A stretch of 64,000 bases of DNA from Nocardioides kongjuensis (GCF_013409625.1 NZ_JACCBF010000001.1:248001-312000); one strand, 5' to 3'. Shown: positions 1 to 8,604, numbered from the stretch's first letter. Program-made: numbers and translations. The notes: generated by a model not told the origin, from the sequence alone.

Positions 1-289
1 AGCGGGTGAGCTGCTTCTGCACCCGTACGTCGTTGTCGATCAGGTCGGCCAGGCTCTGAGCGGGCTGCCGGGAGAGCCACGGCTCGCCCCAGGTCGTCTT
101 GTCCGGGTGGCAGTGGCCGTCGACGAGGGTCGGCAGCAGCAGCCCGCCACCGCCGTCGACGATCTCGTCCGCAACCGGTCGAGGCGCGCCGGGGGCGAGG
201 ACGGCGGCGATGGTGCCGTCCTCGATCACGACGTCCGCGGCGCGGCCGGTGGCCGTCGTGCGGACGTCGCTGAGCAGGGTCGTGGCCAC
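1..289 (-). CDS. Cytosine-deaminase-like amidohydrolase, N-terminal part (cut by window edge)
   Basis: The minus-strand frame opens with GTG at 289 and runs off the left edge, so about 96 residues are visible. They show the usual amidohydrolase start: a small beta-rich domain (residues 1-50, with VVIEDGTIAAV), then the first metal-binding motif in LVDGHCHPDKT, in the HxH position, followed by WGEPW. The PDKT-WGE context resembles the cytosine deaminase/atrazine-chlorohydrolase-like branch of the superfamily, which deaminates or hydrolyses ring nitrogen compounds. The substrate cannot be told from this part. The gene is divergent from a GntR regulator, and a palindrome lies 19 bp upstream of its start, so regulation by that repressor is likely. 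Confidence 0.75.
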   Translation of the reverse strand, partial: MATTLLSDVRTTATGRAADVVIEDGTIAAVLAPGAPRPVADEIVDGGGGLLLPTLVDGHCHPDKTTWGEPWLSRQPAQSLADLIDNDVRVQKQLTR

Positions 290-307
290 GCGAGCTCCGT
301 TCGTTAG

Positions 308-317
308 TGGTATACCG
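308..317. promoter_or_regulatory. Putative GntR (FCD-type) operator
   Basis: The perfect 8-bp palindrome GGTATACC (309-316) lies in the divergent intergenic region, close upstream of the amidohydrolase start. FCD-subfamily GntR proteins commonly bind short palindromes with a GTATAC-like core, and such a regulator is encoded at 462-1175. The link is inferred from position and shape. Confidence 0.5.
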
Positions 318-461
318 TTATCCGCGGAACGTAGCAGGGCGAATCGGCCGATGTGAAGTGGCTCACGAGAAAATCCCGATAGCATCGCCAGATGGCAGGC
401 ATCTGATCACCTGCACCAAGCGTGGATTGCGGCATACCAACGGGTCGCAGGAGGAGGGCTG

Positions 462-1175
462 ATGGCGACAGCACAGGGGCGCCGCTCCTTGGCCGTCCAG
501 GCGTTCGAGCGGATCAAGGGCGAGATCGTCTCGCTGCAGCGCCCGCCCGGGCAGCGCCTCGTCGAGCGCGACCTCGCGGCCGAGCTCGAGATCTCCCGCA
601 TCCCGTTGCGCGAGGCGCTGCGCCAGCTGGAGGCCGAGGGGCTGGTCGTGATAGTGCCGCGTCAGGGCGCGATGGTCGCGCCGTTCACCGCGGCGGACGT
701 GCGTCACCTGTTCGACGTCCGCGAGAGCCTCGAGGTCCTCGCGGTGCGGCTGGCCGCCCAGCAGGCCGACAGCCGTGGGCTCGCCACGCTCCAGGGCCAC
801 CTCGCAGCGGCGCACGCCGCGCTCGCGGCCCGGGACCTGAACGCCCTCGCCGACGCCAATGCAGGCTTCCACGAGACCGTGATCGCGATGTCGGCCAACC
901 CGCTCCTGCAGTCGATCATGCAGCCGCTCAACGCGCGGGTGCGCTGGCTCTTCCACCTCGCACAGGGCCCCGACGAGGACGACGACATGTGCGCCGAGCA
1001 CGAGGCGATCTACCGGGCGATCGCCGCCGGTGACGCGGAGCGTGGCGCGGCACTCGCCTACGAGCACGTGCGGGAGACGCGCGAGGCGACGCTCGAGATG
1101 GCCGCCGGCTGGACGGTGCCGGACCTGGACCCGGTCGCCGTCACCCGCACCCGGCAGCGCGAGCGGCGCTCCTGA
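462..1175 (+). CDS. GntR-family transcriptional regulator, FCD subfamily
   Basis: A 237-residue protein with an N-terminal winged helix (about residues 8-75; SRIPLREALRQLEAEGL is the recognition-helix region typical of GntR) and a C-terminal all-helical FCD ligand domain (about 85-215). The FCD metal/ligand positions are visible as the Asp and His of DANAGFHETV and the later His residues of EHEAIYRAI and YEHVRE. The ATG is preceded by AGGAGG at 448-453. FCD regulators sense small carboxylates or related metabolites and are usually repressors. It is transcribed away from the amidohydrolase at the left edge, its probable target. The ligand is unknown. Confidence 0.9.
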   Translation: MATAQGRRSLAVQAFERIKGEIVSLQRPPGQRLVERDLAAELEISRIPLREALRQLEAEGLVVIVPRQGAMVAPFTAADVRHLFDVRESLEVLAVRLAAQQADSRGLATLQGHLAAAHAALAARDLNALADANAGFHETVIAMSANPLLQSIMQPLNARVRWLFHLAQGPDEDDDMCAEHEAIYRAIAAGDAERGAALAYEHVRETREATLEMAAGWTVPDLDPVAVTRTRQRERRS

Positions 1176-1182
1176 GCACTCC

Positions 1183-1671
1183 CTAGTTGCAGTCGTCGAC
1201 CAGGGTGAGGTGCTGCTTGATGAGAGGGGCCAGGACGGCCATCGCGGCCGGCCCGGCGTTCGGCCGGTAGCGCGACGGGATGCTGACCTCGACCCGGGGC
1301 CGGTAGCCGGCGGCGGTCAGGGTGAGGTCGAGGCCCTGGTCGGTGTACTGCTCGTCGGGGATGTAGTAGCCCACCCCGTTGGCGGACTCGCAGGACGCGG
1401 TCTCGTCGAAGCCCTTCGGCACGCCGACGCCGCAGCGCACGACGATCGCCGGGTCGCCGTACGCCGCCGCGGGCGCGTCAGCAGGCTCGATGTCGACCCG
1501 CTCCTCGTCGTACAGGGTGGCGGGCAGGTCGGCGGTGAACGCGTCGCACGCCGCCTGGTCCGCCCGCGACAGCTCGGGCACGTCGACCTGCACCGGCCCA
1601 CCGCACCCGGCCGCCAGCAGGGTGAGGGGCAGTGCGAGACCGGCGAGCGTCAGATGTGGACGACGGGGCAC
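1183..1671 (-). CDS. DUF3515 lipoprotein
   Basis: A 162-residue exported lipoprotein. The N-terminus has basic residues, a hydrophobic stretch and the lipobox LAAGC (Cys about residue 23). The mature part has several cysteines and matches the actinobacterial DUF3515 family in size and in its usual position beside thiL. The function of the family is unknown. Its start overlaps the end of the upstream RAM-domain gene by 22 nt, so the two are probably co-transcribed and translationally coupled. It converges with the GntR gene 7 bp away. Confidence 0.85.
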   Translation of the reverse strand: MPRRPHLTLAGLALPLTLLAAGCGGPVQVDVPELSRADQAACDAFTADLPATLYDEERVDIEPADAPAAAYGDPAIVVRCGVGVPKGFDETASCESANGVGYYIPDEQYTDQGLDLTLTAAGYRPRVEVSIPSRYRPNAGPAAMAVLAPLIKQHLTLVDDCN

Positions 1672-1886
1672 GTCAGGGTGCGGGTGATGCCCTCGAGGTT
1701 CTGCACCTTGGACACCACGAGCTTGCCCAGCTCGTCGACGTTGCGGGCCTCGGCGCGCACGATCACGTCGTACGGACCGGTGACGTCCTCGGCCAGCGTG
1801 ACGCCGGCGATCTCGCCGACCTCGCGGGCGACCTCGGCCGCCTTGCCGACGTCGGTCTGGATCAGGATGTAGGCCTGCACCGTCAT
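1650..1886 (-). CDS. Stand-alone Lrp/AsnC ligand-binding (RAM) domain protein
   Basis: A 78-residue protein beginning MTVQAYILIQTDVGKA. It has the beta-alpha-beta-beta-alpha-beta RAM fold seen in the C-terminal half of Lrp/AsnC regulators (VAREVGEIAGVTLAEDVTG, then PYDVIVRAEA), with no helix-turn-helix. Such solo RAM proteins are common in actinobacteria and are thought to bind amino acids as oligomers. The ATG at 1886 has a purine-rich GGGAG just upstream. Longer starts up to 1928 add a basic leader that does not fit the family. It is the first gene of a pair with the DUF3515 lipoprotein and is divergent from thiL. Confidence 0.85.
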   Translation of the reverse strand: MTVQAYILIQTDVGKAAEVAREVGEIAGVTLAEDVTGPYDVIVRAEARNVDELGKLVVSKVQNLEGITRTLTCPVVHI

Positions 1887-2005
1887 GGGGTCACGCTCCC
1901 GCCGGATTGGATTGGTGGAACGCCTCAACCTACCGCGCGCCCCCGGGGGAACAGAACTCGTGAGCCCAGGAACTTACCGACGGGTACGTCTGGTGGGATG
2001 GGGGC

Positions 2006-2977
2006 ATGGCTGACGCGATCGACCGGGACACGACGCTGGCGGACCTCGGGGAGTTCGGGTTGATCGCCCGGATCGGCGAGCTGGTCGCCGCCACCGCACC
2101 CGGTGAGGACGTGCTGCTGGGGCCGGGCGACGACGCCGCCGTGCTGCGTGTGCGCAAGGGTCACGTGGTCGTGTCGACCGACGTGCTGGTCGAGGGGCGG
2201 CACTTCCGGCGCGACTGGGTGGAGGCCTACGACGTCGGCCGTCGCGCCGCCGCGCAGAACCTCTCCGACATCAACGCCATGGGCGGGCGTGCCCAGTGGC
2301 TCACCGTCGGGCTGGCCGCGCCCGCCGACCTCCCGGCCCAGTGGGCCCTCGACTTCACGCGCGGGTTCGCCGAGGAATGTGCCCTTGTCGGCGCCGGCCT
2401 CGTCGGCGGCGACGTCACCCGTGCCGACCAGGTCGTCATCGCGGTGACCGCGTTGGGTGCCTGCACGGTCTCCCCGGTGCTGCGCTCCGGCGCCGCGCCC
2501 GGCGACGTGCTGGCCCTGTGCGGCCGCCAGGGCTGGTCCGCCGGCGGCCTCGCCGTGCTCGGCCGCGGGTTCCGCTCGCCGCGGGTCCTCGTCGAGGCCT
2601 ACCGCCGCCCCGAGCCGCCGTACGACGCCGGACCGGCCGCCGCCGAGGCCGGTGCCACGGCCATGATCGACGTCTCCGACGGCCTGCTCGCCGAGGTCGG
2701 CCACCTGGCCGCCGACTCCGGGGTGAGCATCGACGTCGAGACGGCCGCCTTCGACGTACCCGAGCCGCTGCTGGCCGTCGGCCAGGCCACCGGCGCCGAC
2801 CCGCTCCAGTTCATCCTCGGCGGGGGAGAGGACCACCCCCTGCTCGCCACGTTCCCGCCCGGCGTCGCCCTGCCCGACGGCTGGACCCGGATCGGCTCGG
2901 TCAGCGCCCGCGGCGACCTGCCCGTCACCGTCGACGGTGCGGCGTACGACGGCCCCACCGGCTGGACCCACTTCTGA
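2006..2977 (+). CDS. thiL: Thiamine-monophosphate kinase
   Basis: A 323-residue protein that phosphorylates thiamine monophosphate to the cofactor thiamine pyrophosphate. It follows the PurM/ThiL ATP-binding fold: GEFGLIARIG near the N-terminus, the metal/nucleotide motif LLGPGDDAAVL (about 35-45), the DVLVEGRHF segment, the NLSDINAMGG motif, and the C-terminal DVSDGL and GGGEDH motifs. Length is normal for the family. It stands where actinobacterial thiL usually does, upstream of rpmB. The stop codon runs directly into the first copy of a repeat block. Confidence 0.95.
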   Translation: MADAIDRDTTLADLGEFGLIARIGELVAATAPGEDVLLGPGDDAAVLRVRKGHVVVSTDVLVEGRHFRRDWVEAYDVGRRAAAQNLSDINAMGGRAQWLTVGLAAPADLPAQWALDFTRGFAEECALVGAGLVGGDVTRADQVVIAVTALGACTVSPVLRSGAAPGDVLALCGRQGWSAGGLAVLGRGFRSPRVLVEAYRRPEPPYDAGPAAAEAGATAMIDVSDGLLAEVGHLAADSGVSIDVETAAFDVPEPLLAVGQATGADPLQFILGGGEDHPLLATFPPGVALPDGWTRIGSVSARGDLPVTVDGAAYDGPTGWTHF

Positions 2978-3166
2978 CCGACCCGGCCCGAACTGGCTCC
3001 CTGGTTGCGCCGACCCGGCGCGAACTGGCCCCCGGAACGCGCCGACCCGGCAGGAAGTGGCGCGCTCATCGTGCACGGCGCGCCATCTTCTGCCGGGTCA
3101 GCGCGATGTTCGAGCCACGTCGCGCCGGGTCGGCAGGAATCCCGGGCCACTTCCTGCCGGGTCGGC
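2977..3166. repeat. Six-copy short intergenic repeat block, 3 direct + 3 inverted, 32-bp period
   Basis: Three direct copies of a 21-bp unit (core CCGACCCGGC followed by a GAACTGGC/GAAGTGGC end) start at 2977, 3009 and 3041. Three copies in the opposite orientation (GCCA... through GCCGGGTCGGC) start at 3082, 3114 and 3146. Within each group the starts are exactly 32 bp apart, so the block is a large imperfect inverted repeat between thiL and the rpmB terminator. The first copy overlaps the last base of the thiL stop codon. No coding function is evident. It could fold as a long RNA hairpin or be a lineage-specific repeat element. Confidence 0.8.
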
Positions 3167-3206
3167 CAAAAACACACCGACCCGCCGCGGAGTGCGGCGG
3201 GTCGGT
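3166..3206 (-). terminator. rpmB intrinsic terminator
   Basis: A perfect 13-bp stem (ACCGACCCGCCGC at 3176-3188 with its complement at 3194-3206) around a 5-nt loop. Read on the minus strand it is followed by TGTGTTTTTGG, which gives a U-tract. It lies 19 bp downstream of the rpmB stop and faces the convergent thiL transcript. Confidence 0.85.
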
Positions 3207-3224
3207 GAGAGGACGAGCGTCAGG

Positions 3225-3410
3225 TCAGCGGGAGACCTTGCCGGCCTTCAGGCAGCCGGTGCACACGTTCATGCGCTTCGGGGTGCCGTTGACGACGGCG
3301 CGGACGCGCTGGATGTTGGGGTTGAAGCGGCGCTTGGTGATCTTGCGCGACCACGGCCGGTTGTTGCCGAAGGTCGGCTTCTTGTCGCAGATGTCGCACA
3401 CGGCGGCCAT
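3225..3410 (-). CDS. rpmB: 50S ribosomal protein L28
   Basis: A 61-residue protein with the L28 pattern: AAVCDICDKKPTFGNN at the start, then a basic middle (SRKITKRRFNPNIQRVR). Two CxxC pairs (CDIC and CTGC) make this the zinc-binding form. The ATG at 3410 is chosen because AGGAG lies about 8 nt upstream. A GTG nine bases earlier would overlap that ribosome-binding site. It is a monocistronic gene divergent from the fatty-acid-kinase-like gene and ends in a strong terminator. Confidence 0.97.
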   Translation of the reverse strand: MAAVCDICDKKPTFGNNRPWSRKITKRRFNPNIQRVRAVVNGTPKRMNVCTGCLKAGKVSR

Positions 3411-3546
3411 GGTTGTCACTCCTGGATCGCGGATCTAAGTTTCACGGGCAGCCCGCGCGCTCAGAAGGCGCTTCGGGCAACCGGAAGAGAATAGCCGACC
3501 GGGTCGCACCGGCCGAAATCGGCGAGGTTCCCCTAGGGTGACCCCG

Positions 3547-5244
3547 ATGGACGAGCGGACGGTGCCGGGGGAGCGGCGGAGAGGGATCGCGCTGTCGGCC
3601 GTGCTCCGGTTCGTCGACATCGCGGTGGACGCCCTCGCGGGCGCGCGCGAGGAGGTCGACGCGCTCAACGTCTACCCGGTGCCCGACGGCGACACCGGCA
3701 CGAACATGTACCTCACCGTCGTCGCGGCCCGGGACGCGATCCGCACGGCCCTGGGCGAGCACGCCGACCACCCGGACGACGCCGGGGCGGCCGACGGACC
3801 GCTCGCCGCGCTCGCCCGCGGAGCCCTGCTCGGCGCCCGCGGCAACTCCGGCGTGATCCTCAGCGAGATGCTCGGTGCCGCCGCCCGCCGGATCGCGGCC
3901 GCTCGTCCCGACGAGCGCAACGCGGTCGTCATGGCCGAGGCGCTGCAGGAGGCGTCGAGCGCGAGCTACGCCGCCGTGGGGGAGCCGGTCGAGGGCACCA
4001 TGCTGACGGTGATGCGTGCCGCCGCCGAAGCCGGTACGACGACCGCCACCGACCCCGAGGCGCGCACCAGCGACGTGCTCACCGCCGCGGCCGCCGCCGC
4101 CCGTGAGGCGCTGGGCCACACGCCCGAGCAGCTCGAGGTGCTCGCCCAGGCCGGTGTCGTCGACGCCGGCGGGCGGGGGGTGTCGGTGATCCTCGACGCC
4201 GCCGAGACCGTGCTGACCGGGCGCCGTCCGATCCCGGTCACGGCGCCGCTCGGCAGCCACGTCATCCCGGTGCCCCATGTCGAGCACGCGAGCGACGAGC
4301 TGAGTGCGGACGGCCCGGCGTACGAGGTGATGTACCTCCTCGACACCGACGACGACCGGGCCCCGCGGCTGCGGGAGCAGCTCGGCGAGCTCGGCGACTC
4401 GGTCGTGGTGGTCGGCCGCGACGGGCTGTGGAACGTGCACGTGCACACCGACGACGTCGGCGCCGCGATCGAGCTCGGGCTGGGGATCGGGCGTCCGTAC
4501 CGGATCCGGGTCACCCACTTCGCCGAGCAGATCGCCGCCCAGACGGCGGCCCAGGAGCAACCGGCGCCCCTCGCCGGGCGCCGCGTGGTCGCGGTGGCTG
4601 CCGGGCCGGGCCTGGCCGAGCTGTTCGAGGAGGCCGGCGCCGAGGTCGTGCGCGGAGGCCCCGGCCGGCGTCCGTCGACCGGCGAGCTGCTCGAGGCGAT
4701 CACCGCCTGCGGCGCGCGCGAGGTCGTCGTGCTGCCCAACGACGAGCCGACCATCCGCGCGGCGCTGGCCGCGGCGAGCACCGCCGAGGCCGACCACGGC
4801 AACCGCGGCCTGCGGGTGGCGGTGATCCCGACCCACACCCAGGTCCAGGGCCTGGCCGCGGTCGCCGTCCACGAACCCGGCCGCGCCTTCGACCAGGACG
4901 TCACCGAGATGACGGCGACGGCGCGCCACGTGCGCCACGGCGCGGTGACCATCGCGGCCCGGCAGGCGATGACGATGGCCGGACCCTGTGAGCCCGGCGA
5001 CGCGCTCGGCGTCATCGCCGGCGACTTCGCCGTCGTGGGCGACGACCTCGGCTCGGTCGCGCTGGTCGTCCTCGACCGGTTGCTGGCCGCCGGCGGCGAG
5101 CTGGTCACGATCGTCAGCGGTGTCGACGGCGAGGGCCTGGCCGAGCGCGCGAGCGCCTGGGTCGAGGAGTTCCACCCCCATGTCGACGTCGTGGTGTACG
5201 ACGGTGGCCAGGAGCGCTACCCGCTCCTGATGTCCGTCGAATGA
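3547..5244 (+). CDS. DAK2-domain / FakA-like kinase family protein
   Basis: About 565 residues. The N-terminal DAK2 (DhaL-like) nucleotide domain has NVYPVPDGDTGTNM (about residues 39-52), whose aspartates bind Mg-ATP, and GARGNSGVILSEML. The middle and C-terminal domains match the YloV/FakA family, which works with DegV-type FakB proteins to phosphorylate fatty acids. No FakB gene is adjacent, so the partner must be elsewhere. The gene stands just upstream of recG, as in many Gram-positive bacteria. The ATG at 3547 is preferred; a GTG at 3538 is also possible. It should not be called dihydroxyacetone kinase, because only the DhaL-like part is shared. Confidence 0.85.
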   Translation: MDERTVPGERRRGIALSAVLRFVDIAVDALAGAREEVDALNVYPVPDGDTGTNMYLTVVAARDAIRTALGEHADHPDDAGAADGPLAALARGALLGARGNSGVILSEMLGAAARRIAAARPDERNAVVMAEALQEASSASYAAVGEPVEGTMLTVMRAAAEAGTTTATDPEARTSDVLTAAAAAAREALGHTPEQLEVLAQAGVVDAGGRGVSVILDAAETVLTGRRPIPVTAPLGSHVIPVPHVEHASDELSADGPAYEVMYLLDTDDDRAPRLREQLGELGDSVVVVGRDGLWNVHVHTDDVGAAIELGLGIGRPYRIRVTHFAEQIAAQTAAQEQPAPLAGRRVVAVAAGPGLAELFEEAGAEVVRGGPGRRPSTGELLEAITACGAREVVVLPNDEPTIRAALAAASTAEADHGNRGLRVAVIPTHTQVQGLAAVAVHEPGRAFDQDVTEMTATARHVRHGAVTIAARQAMTMAGPCEPGDALGVIAGDFAVVGDDLGSVALVVLDRLLAAGGELVTIVSGVDGEGLAERASAWVEEFHPHVDVVVYDGGQERYPLLMSVE

Positions 5245-5257
5245 GAGAGCAGCACCC

Positions 5258-7510
5258 GTGGCGATCACCCTCGACTCCCCGCTGACCGCCGTCCTCGGCG
5301 CGGCGACCCCGGCCAAGCGCAAGCGGTTCGCGGCCGGCCTCGGCCTGCAGACGGTCGGCGACCTCCTGCGCCACTTCCCCCGCCGCTACCTCGAGACCGG
5401 CTCGCTGACCCGGATCGACAACCTGCGGATCGGGCAGCTGCTGTGCGTCGTCGGCGAGATCGACGAGTGCGAGATCAAGACCTACACGGACCGCCGCTCG
5501 GGCCGCACGGCGTACCGCGTCGAGGCGGTGCTCCGCACCGGTGGACCCCGTCTGAAGATGACCTTCTTCGCCAAGAACCAGGGCACCGCGGGCTGGCAGG
5601 CGCGTCGGGTGGCCGTCGGCAACCGCGGCGTCTTCCTCGGCAAGGCCGACCGGTTCCGCGACCAGTGGCAGCTGGTCAACCCGGCCATGACGATCTTCGG
5701 GATGGGCGACGAGGCCGAGGGGGAGGGCGACGGCGTCGAGGACGTCCTCGACTTCGGCCCGCTGTTCCCGATCTACCCGCTCACCAAGGGCGTCGAGACC
5801 TGGGACATCGCCCGGGCGGTCACCTTCGCGCGCCAGGTGATGGAGCCGGTCCCCGAGCTGCTCCCCGACGCCCTGCGCGAGGAGTACGACGTCCTCGGCA
5901 TCCAGCAGGCCTACGACTGGGTGCACCAGCCCGACGACCGCGACCAGGTCGCGCTCGCCCACCACCGGTTCCGGTTCGAGGAGGCGCTGGTCACCCAGCT
6001 GGTGCTCGGCCGGCGCCGGCGGGCCCGGCAGGCCGAGGGCGCGACCGCCCGGACCGGGGGAGTCGGCAACGTCCTGGCCGCCTTCGACGCCCGGCTGCCG
6101 TTCGAGCTCACCGCCGGGCAGACGGCCGTCGGCAAGGAGATCGACCACGACCTCGCCCAGCCGCACCCGATGAACCGCCTGCTGCAGGGCGAGGTCGGCT
6201 CCGGCAAGACCCTCGTCGCGCTGCGGGCGATGCTCCGCGTCGTCGACTCCGGCGGACAGGCGGCGCTGCTCGCGCCGACCGAGGTGCTCGCCCAGCAGCA
6301 CTACCGCTCCATCGCCGCCATGCTCGGCGACCTCGGCGAGGGCGGCACCATCTTCGGCTCGGGGGAGGGCACCCGCGTCGAGCTGCTCACCGGCTCGATG
6401 GGCAAGACCCAGCGCACCGGCCCGCTCTCGCGGATCGCCAGCGGCGAGGCCGGCATCGTGATCGGCACCCACGCGCTGCTGCAGGACCAGGTGATGTTCG
6501 CCGACCTCGGCCTGGTCGTGGTCGACGAGCAGCACCGCTTCGGCGTCGAGCAGCGCGCCGCGCTCACCGACAAGGCCGCCGCGCCGCCGCACCTGCTGGT
6601 GATGACCGCGACCCCCATCCCGCGCACGGTCGCGATGACCGTCTTCGGCGACCTCGAGACCTCGACCCTGACCGAGCTGCCGGCCGGCCGCGCGCCGATC
6701 CAGACCAACGTCGTCCCCCTGGCCGAGCAGCCCGGCTGGATCGGCCGGGTCTGGGAGCGGGTGCGCGAGGAGGTCGGGAAGGGCCACCAGGTGTACGTCG
6801 TGTGCCCGCGCATCTCCGGCGACGAGCACGAGGCCGGTCAGGTCGACGCGGTCGACCTGCCTGACGAGGACGCCCCGGTCGAGGAGACCCCCAAGCCGCC
6901 CGCCGCGGCCGTCGAGGAGGTGGTGGGCCGCCTCGCCCGGGGCCCGCTGTCCGGCATCCGGGTGACCGGCCTGCACGGCCGGCTCCCGGCCGACGAGAAG
7001 GACGCCACCATGCGCGCCTTCGCCGCCGGCGAGGTCGACGTGCTCGTCTCCACGACCGTGATCGAGGTCGGTGTCGACGTCGCCAACGCGACCACGATGG
7101 TCATCCTCGACGCCGACCGGTTCGGCATCTCCCAGCTCCACCAGCTGCGCGGCCGGGTCGGTCGTGGCGGCCTGCCGGGCCTGTGCCTGCTGGTGACCCA
7201 CGCCGAGGCCGGCTCGCCGTCGCGGGAGCGGCTGGAGGCGGTCGCCTCGACCACCGACGGCTTCGTGCTCAGCCGGATCGACCTCGAGATGCGGCGCGAG
7301 GGCGACGTCCTCGGCGCCTCCCAGGCCGGCGGCCGCTCCAGCCTCGAGAACCTGCGCGTGCTGCGCGACGAGGACACCATCGTCACCGCCCGCCAGGCCG
7401 CCGAGGGGCTGCTCGACGTGGACGCCGACCTCGGCCAGGCCCCGGGGCTCGCCGCCGCCGTCCGTGACCTCGAGCAGTCCCAGCTCGCCGAGTTCGTCGA
7501 CAAGTCCTGA
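5258..7510 (+). CDS. recG: ATP-dependent DNA helicase RecG
   Basis: A 750-residue superfamily 2 helicase that remodels stalled forks and Holliday junctions. The N-terminal wedge/OB part is followed by Walker A GEVGSGKT (about residue 311), the Walker B box VVVDEQHRFG, TATPIPRT (motif III), and C-terminal helicase motifs including STTVIEVGVDVANAT and QLRGRVGRG. The length is close to family norms, with a glutamate/proline-rich insert around residues 530-550. It begins 13 bp after the FakA-like gene and is followed 6 bp later by rsmD, forming one transcription unit. Confidence 0.97.
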   Translation: MAITLDSPLTAVLGAATPAKRKRFAAGLGLQTVGDLLRHFPRRYLETGSLTRIDNLRIGQLLCVVGEIDECEIKTYTDRRSGRTAYRVEAVLRTGGPRLKMTFFAKNQGTAGWQARRVAVGNRGVFLGKADRFRDQWQLVNPAMTIFGMGDEAEGEGDGVEDVLDFGPLFPIYPLTKGVETWDIARAVTFARQVMEPVPELLPDALREEYDVLGIQQAYDWVHQPDDRDQVALAHHRFRFEEALVTQLVLGRRRRARQAEGATARTGGVGNVLAAFDARLPFELTAGQTAVGKEIDHDLAQPHPMNRLLQGEVGSGKTLVALRAMLRVVDSGGQAALLAPTEVLAQQHYRSIAAMLGDLGEGGTIFGSGEGTRVELLTGSMGKTQRTGPLSRIASGEAGIVIGTHALLQDQVMFADLGLVVVDEQHRFGVEQRAALTDKAAAPPHLLVMTATPIPRTVAMTVFGDLETSTLTELPAGRAPIQTNVVPLAEQPGWIGRVWERVREEVGKGHQVYVVCPRISGDEHEAGQVDAVDLPDEDAPVEETPKPPAAAVEEVVGRLARGPLSGIRVTGLHGRLPADEKDATMRAFAAGEVDVLVSTTVIEVGVDVANATTMVILDADRFGISQLHQLRGRVGRGGLPGLCLLVTHAEAGSPSRERLEAVASTTDGFVLSRIDLEMRREGDVLGASQAGGRSSLENLRVLRDEDTIVTARQAAEGLLDVDADLGQAPGLAAAVRDLEQSQLAEFVDKS

Positions 7511-7516
7511 GGAGCC

Positions 7517-8110
7517 ATGACCCGCATCATCGCCGGCCGCGCCGGCGGCCGCCGGCTGCAGACGCCCAAGGGGGACCAGACCCGCCCCACCAGCGACCGG
7601 GTCCGCGAGGCACTCTTCTCCGCGATCGAGGCCTGGGCCGGCTCGCTCCACGACCTGCGCTTCCTGGACCTGTACGCCGGGTCCGGCGCGATCGGCCTCG
7701 AGGCCTGGTCGCGCGGCGCTGCGGCGGTCACCCTGGTCGAGGCCGACCGCCGCACCGCGGAGCTGGTCCGGGCCAACGCCCGCAGCGTCGACTGCGACGT
7801 CGCCGACGTCGTGGCCCGCGCGGTCGCCACCGTGCTCGCCGAGCCCGCCCGGTCGTCGTACGACCTCGTGTTCGCCGACCCGCCCTACCCGCTGCCCGAC
7901 GAGGCCGTCGCCACCGACCTCGCGCTGCTCGTCGAGCACGGCTGGCTCGCCGACGGCGCCCTCGTGGTCGTCGAGCGCTCCCGCCGCAGCCCCGAGCCGA
8001 CCTGGCCCACCGGCCTCACGCCGCTCGCGGGCAAGCGTCGCCTCAAGAAGTACGGCGAGACCAACCTCTGGCTCGCCGAGGCGGGCCCCACCGATAGCCT
8101 CGCCCCATGA
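7517..8110 (+). CDS. rsmD: 16S rRNA (guanine966-N2)-methyltransferase
   Basis: A 197-residue class I methyltransferase. MTRIIAGRAGGRRL and RPTSDRVREALFSAI mark the family, DLYAGSGAIGLEA is the S-adenosylmethionine loop, and FADPPYPLP carries the DPPY catalytic motif of N2-guanine methyltransferases. It modifies 16S rRNA during 30S assembly. It overlaps the coaD start by 4 nt (ATGA), consistent with translational coupling and with the near-universal rsmD-coaD pairing. Confidence 0.95.
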   Translation: MTRIIAGRAGGRRLQTPKGDQTRPTSDRVREALFSAIEAWAGSLHDLRFLDLYAGSGAIGLEAWSRGAAAVTLVEADRRTAELVRANARSVDCDVADVVARAVATVLAEPARSSYDLVFADPPYPLPDEAVATDLALLVEHGWLADGALVVVERSRRSPEPTWPTGLTPLAGKRRLKKYGETNLWLAEAGPTDSLAP

Positions 8111-8592
8111 CCCGCGCGGTGTGCCCCGGCTCCTTCGACCCGGTCACGTACGGCCATCTCGACATCTTCCGTCGTACCGCCGGGCTCTTCGACGAGCTCG
8201 TCGTCGCGACCGGCACCAACATCTCGAAGTCGCGCCTGTTCGACCCCGACGAGCGCCTCGAGATGCTCCGCGAGGCGTGCGCGGAGATCCCCAATGTCAC
8301 CGTGATGGGCTTCACCGGCCTGATCGTCGACTTCTGCCGCGAGATCGACGCCCAGGCCATCGTCAAGGGACTGCGTGGCGGCAACGACTACGAGTACGAG
8401 CTGCCGATGGCCCAGATGAACGCCCACCTCACCGGGATCGAGACCATCTTCGTGCCGACGACCGCGAGGCTGGGCTACGTGTCGTCCAGCCTGGTCAAGG
8501 AGGTCGCCTCGCTGGGCGGCGACGTGTCGGAGTTCGTGACCCCCGCGGTGCACGAGCGACTGACCGCGAAGCTCGCCGCCCGCCACGCGTGA
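8107..8592 (+). CDS. coaD: Phosphopantetheine adenylyltransferase
   Basis: A 161-residue nucleotidyltransferase that makes dephospho-CoA from 4'-phosphopantetheine and ATP. The opening CPGSFDPVTYGHLDI contains the T/HxGH nucleotide-binding motif, and VSSSLVKEVASLGGDV is the C-terminal ISSxxxR-like motif region. KGLRGGNDYEYELPMAQMN is the conserved substrate-binding part. It is the last gene of the recG-rsmD-coaD unit. Confidence 0.96.
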   Translation: MTRAVCPGSFDPVTYGHLDIFRRTAGLFDELVVATGTNISKSRLFDPDERLEMLREACAEIPNVTVMGFTGLIVDFCREIDAQAIVKGLRGGNDYEYELPMAQMNAHLTGIETIFVPTTARLGYVSSSLVKEVASLGGDVSEFVTPAVHERLTAKLAARHA

Positions 8593-8604
8593 GCGCCGGG
8601 TGAT

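Noticed and set aside
3547..5244. Dihydroxyacetone kinase
   Set aside because: Only the DhaL/DAK2 nucleotide domain is shared. The full layout is YloV/FakA, and no DhaK-type substrate domain is present.
5114..7939. A long minus-strand open frame opposite recG and rsmD
   Set aside because: Antisense shadow. It has Gly/Ala/Asp/Val/Arg-biased composition and no recognisable motif, while recG and rsmD are complete on the other strand.
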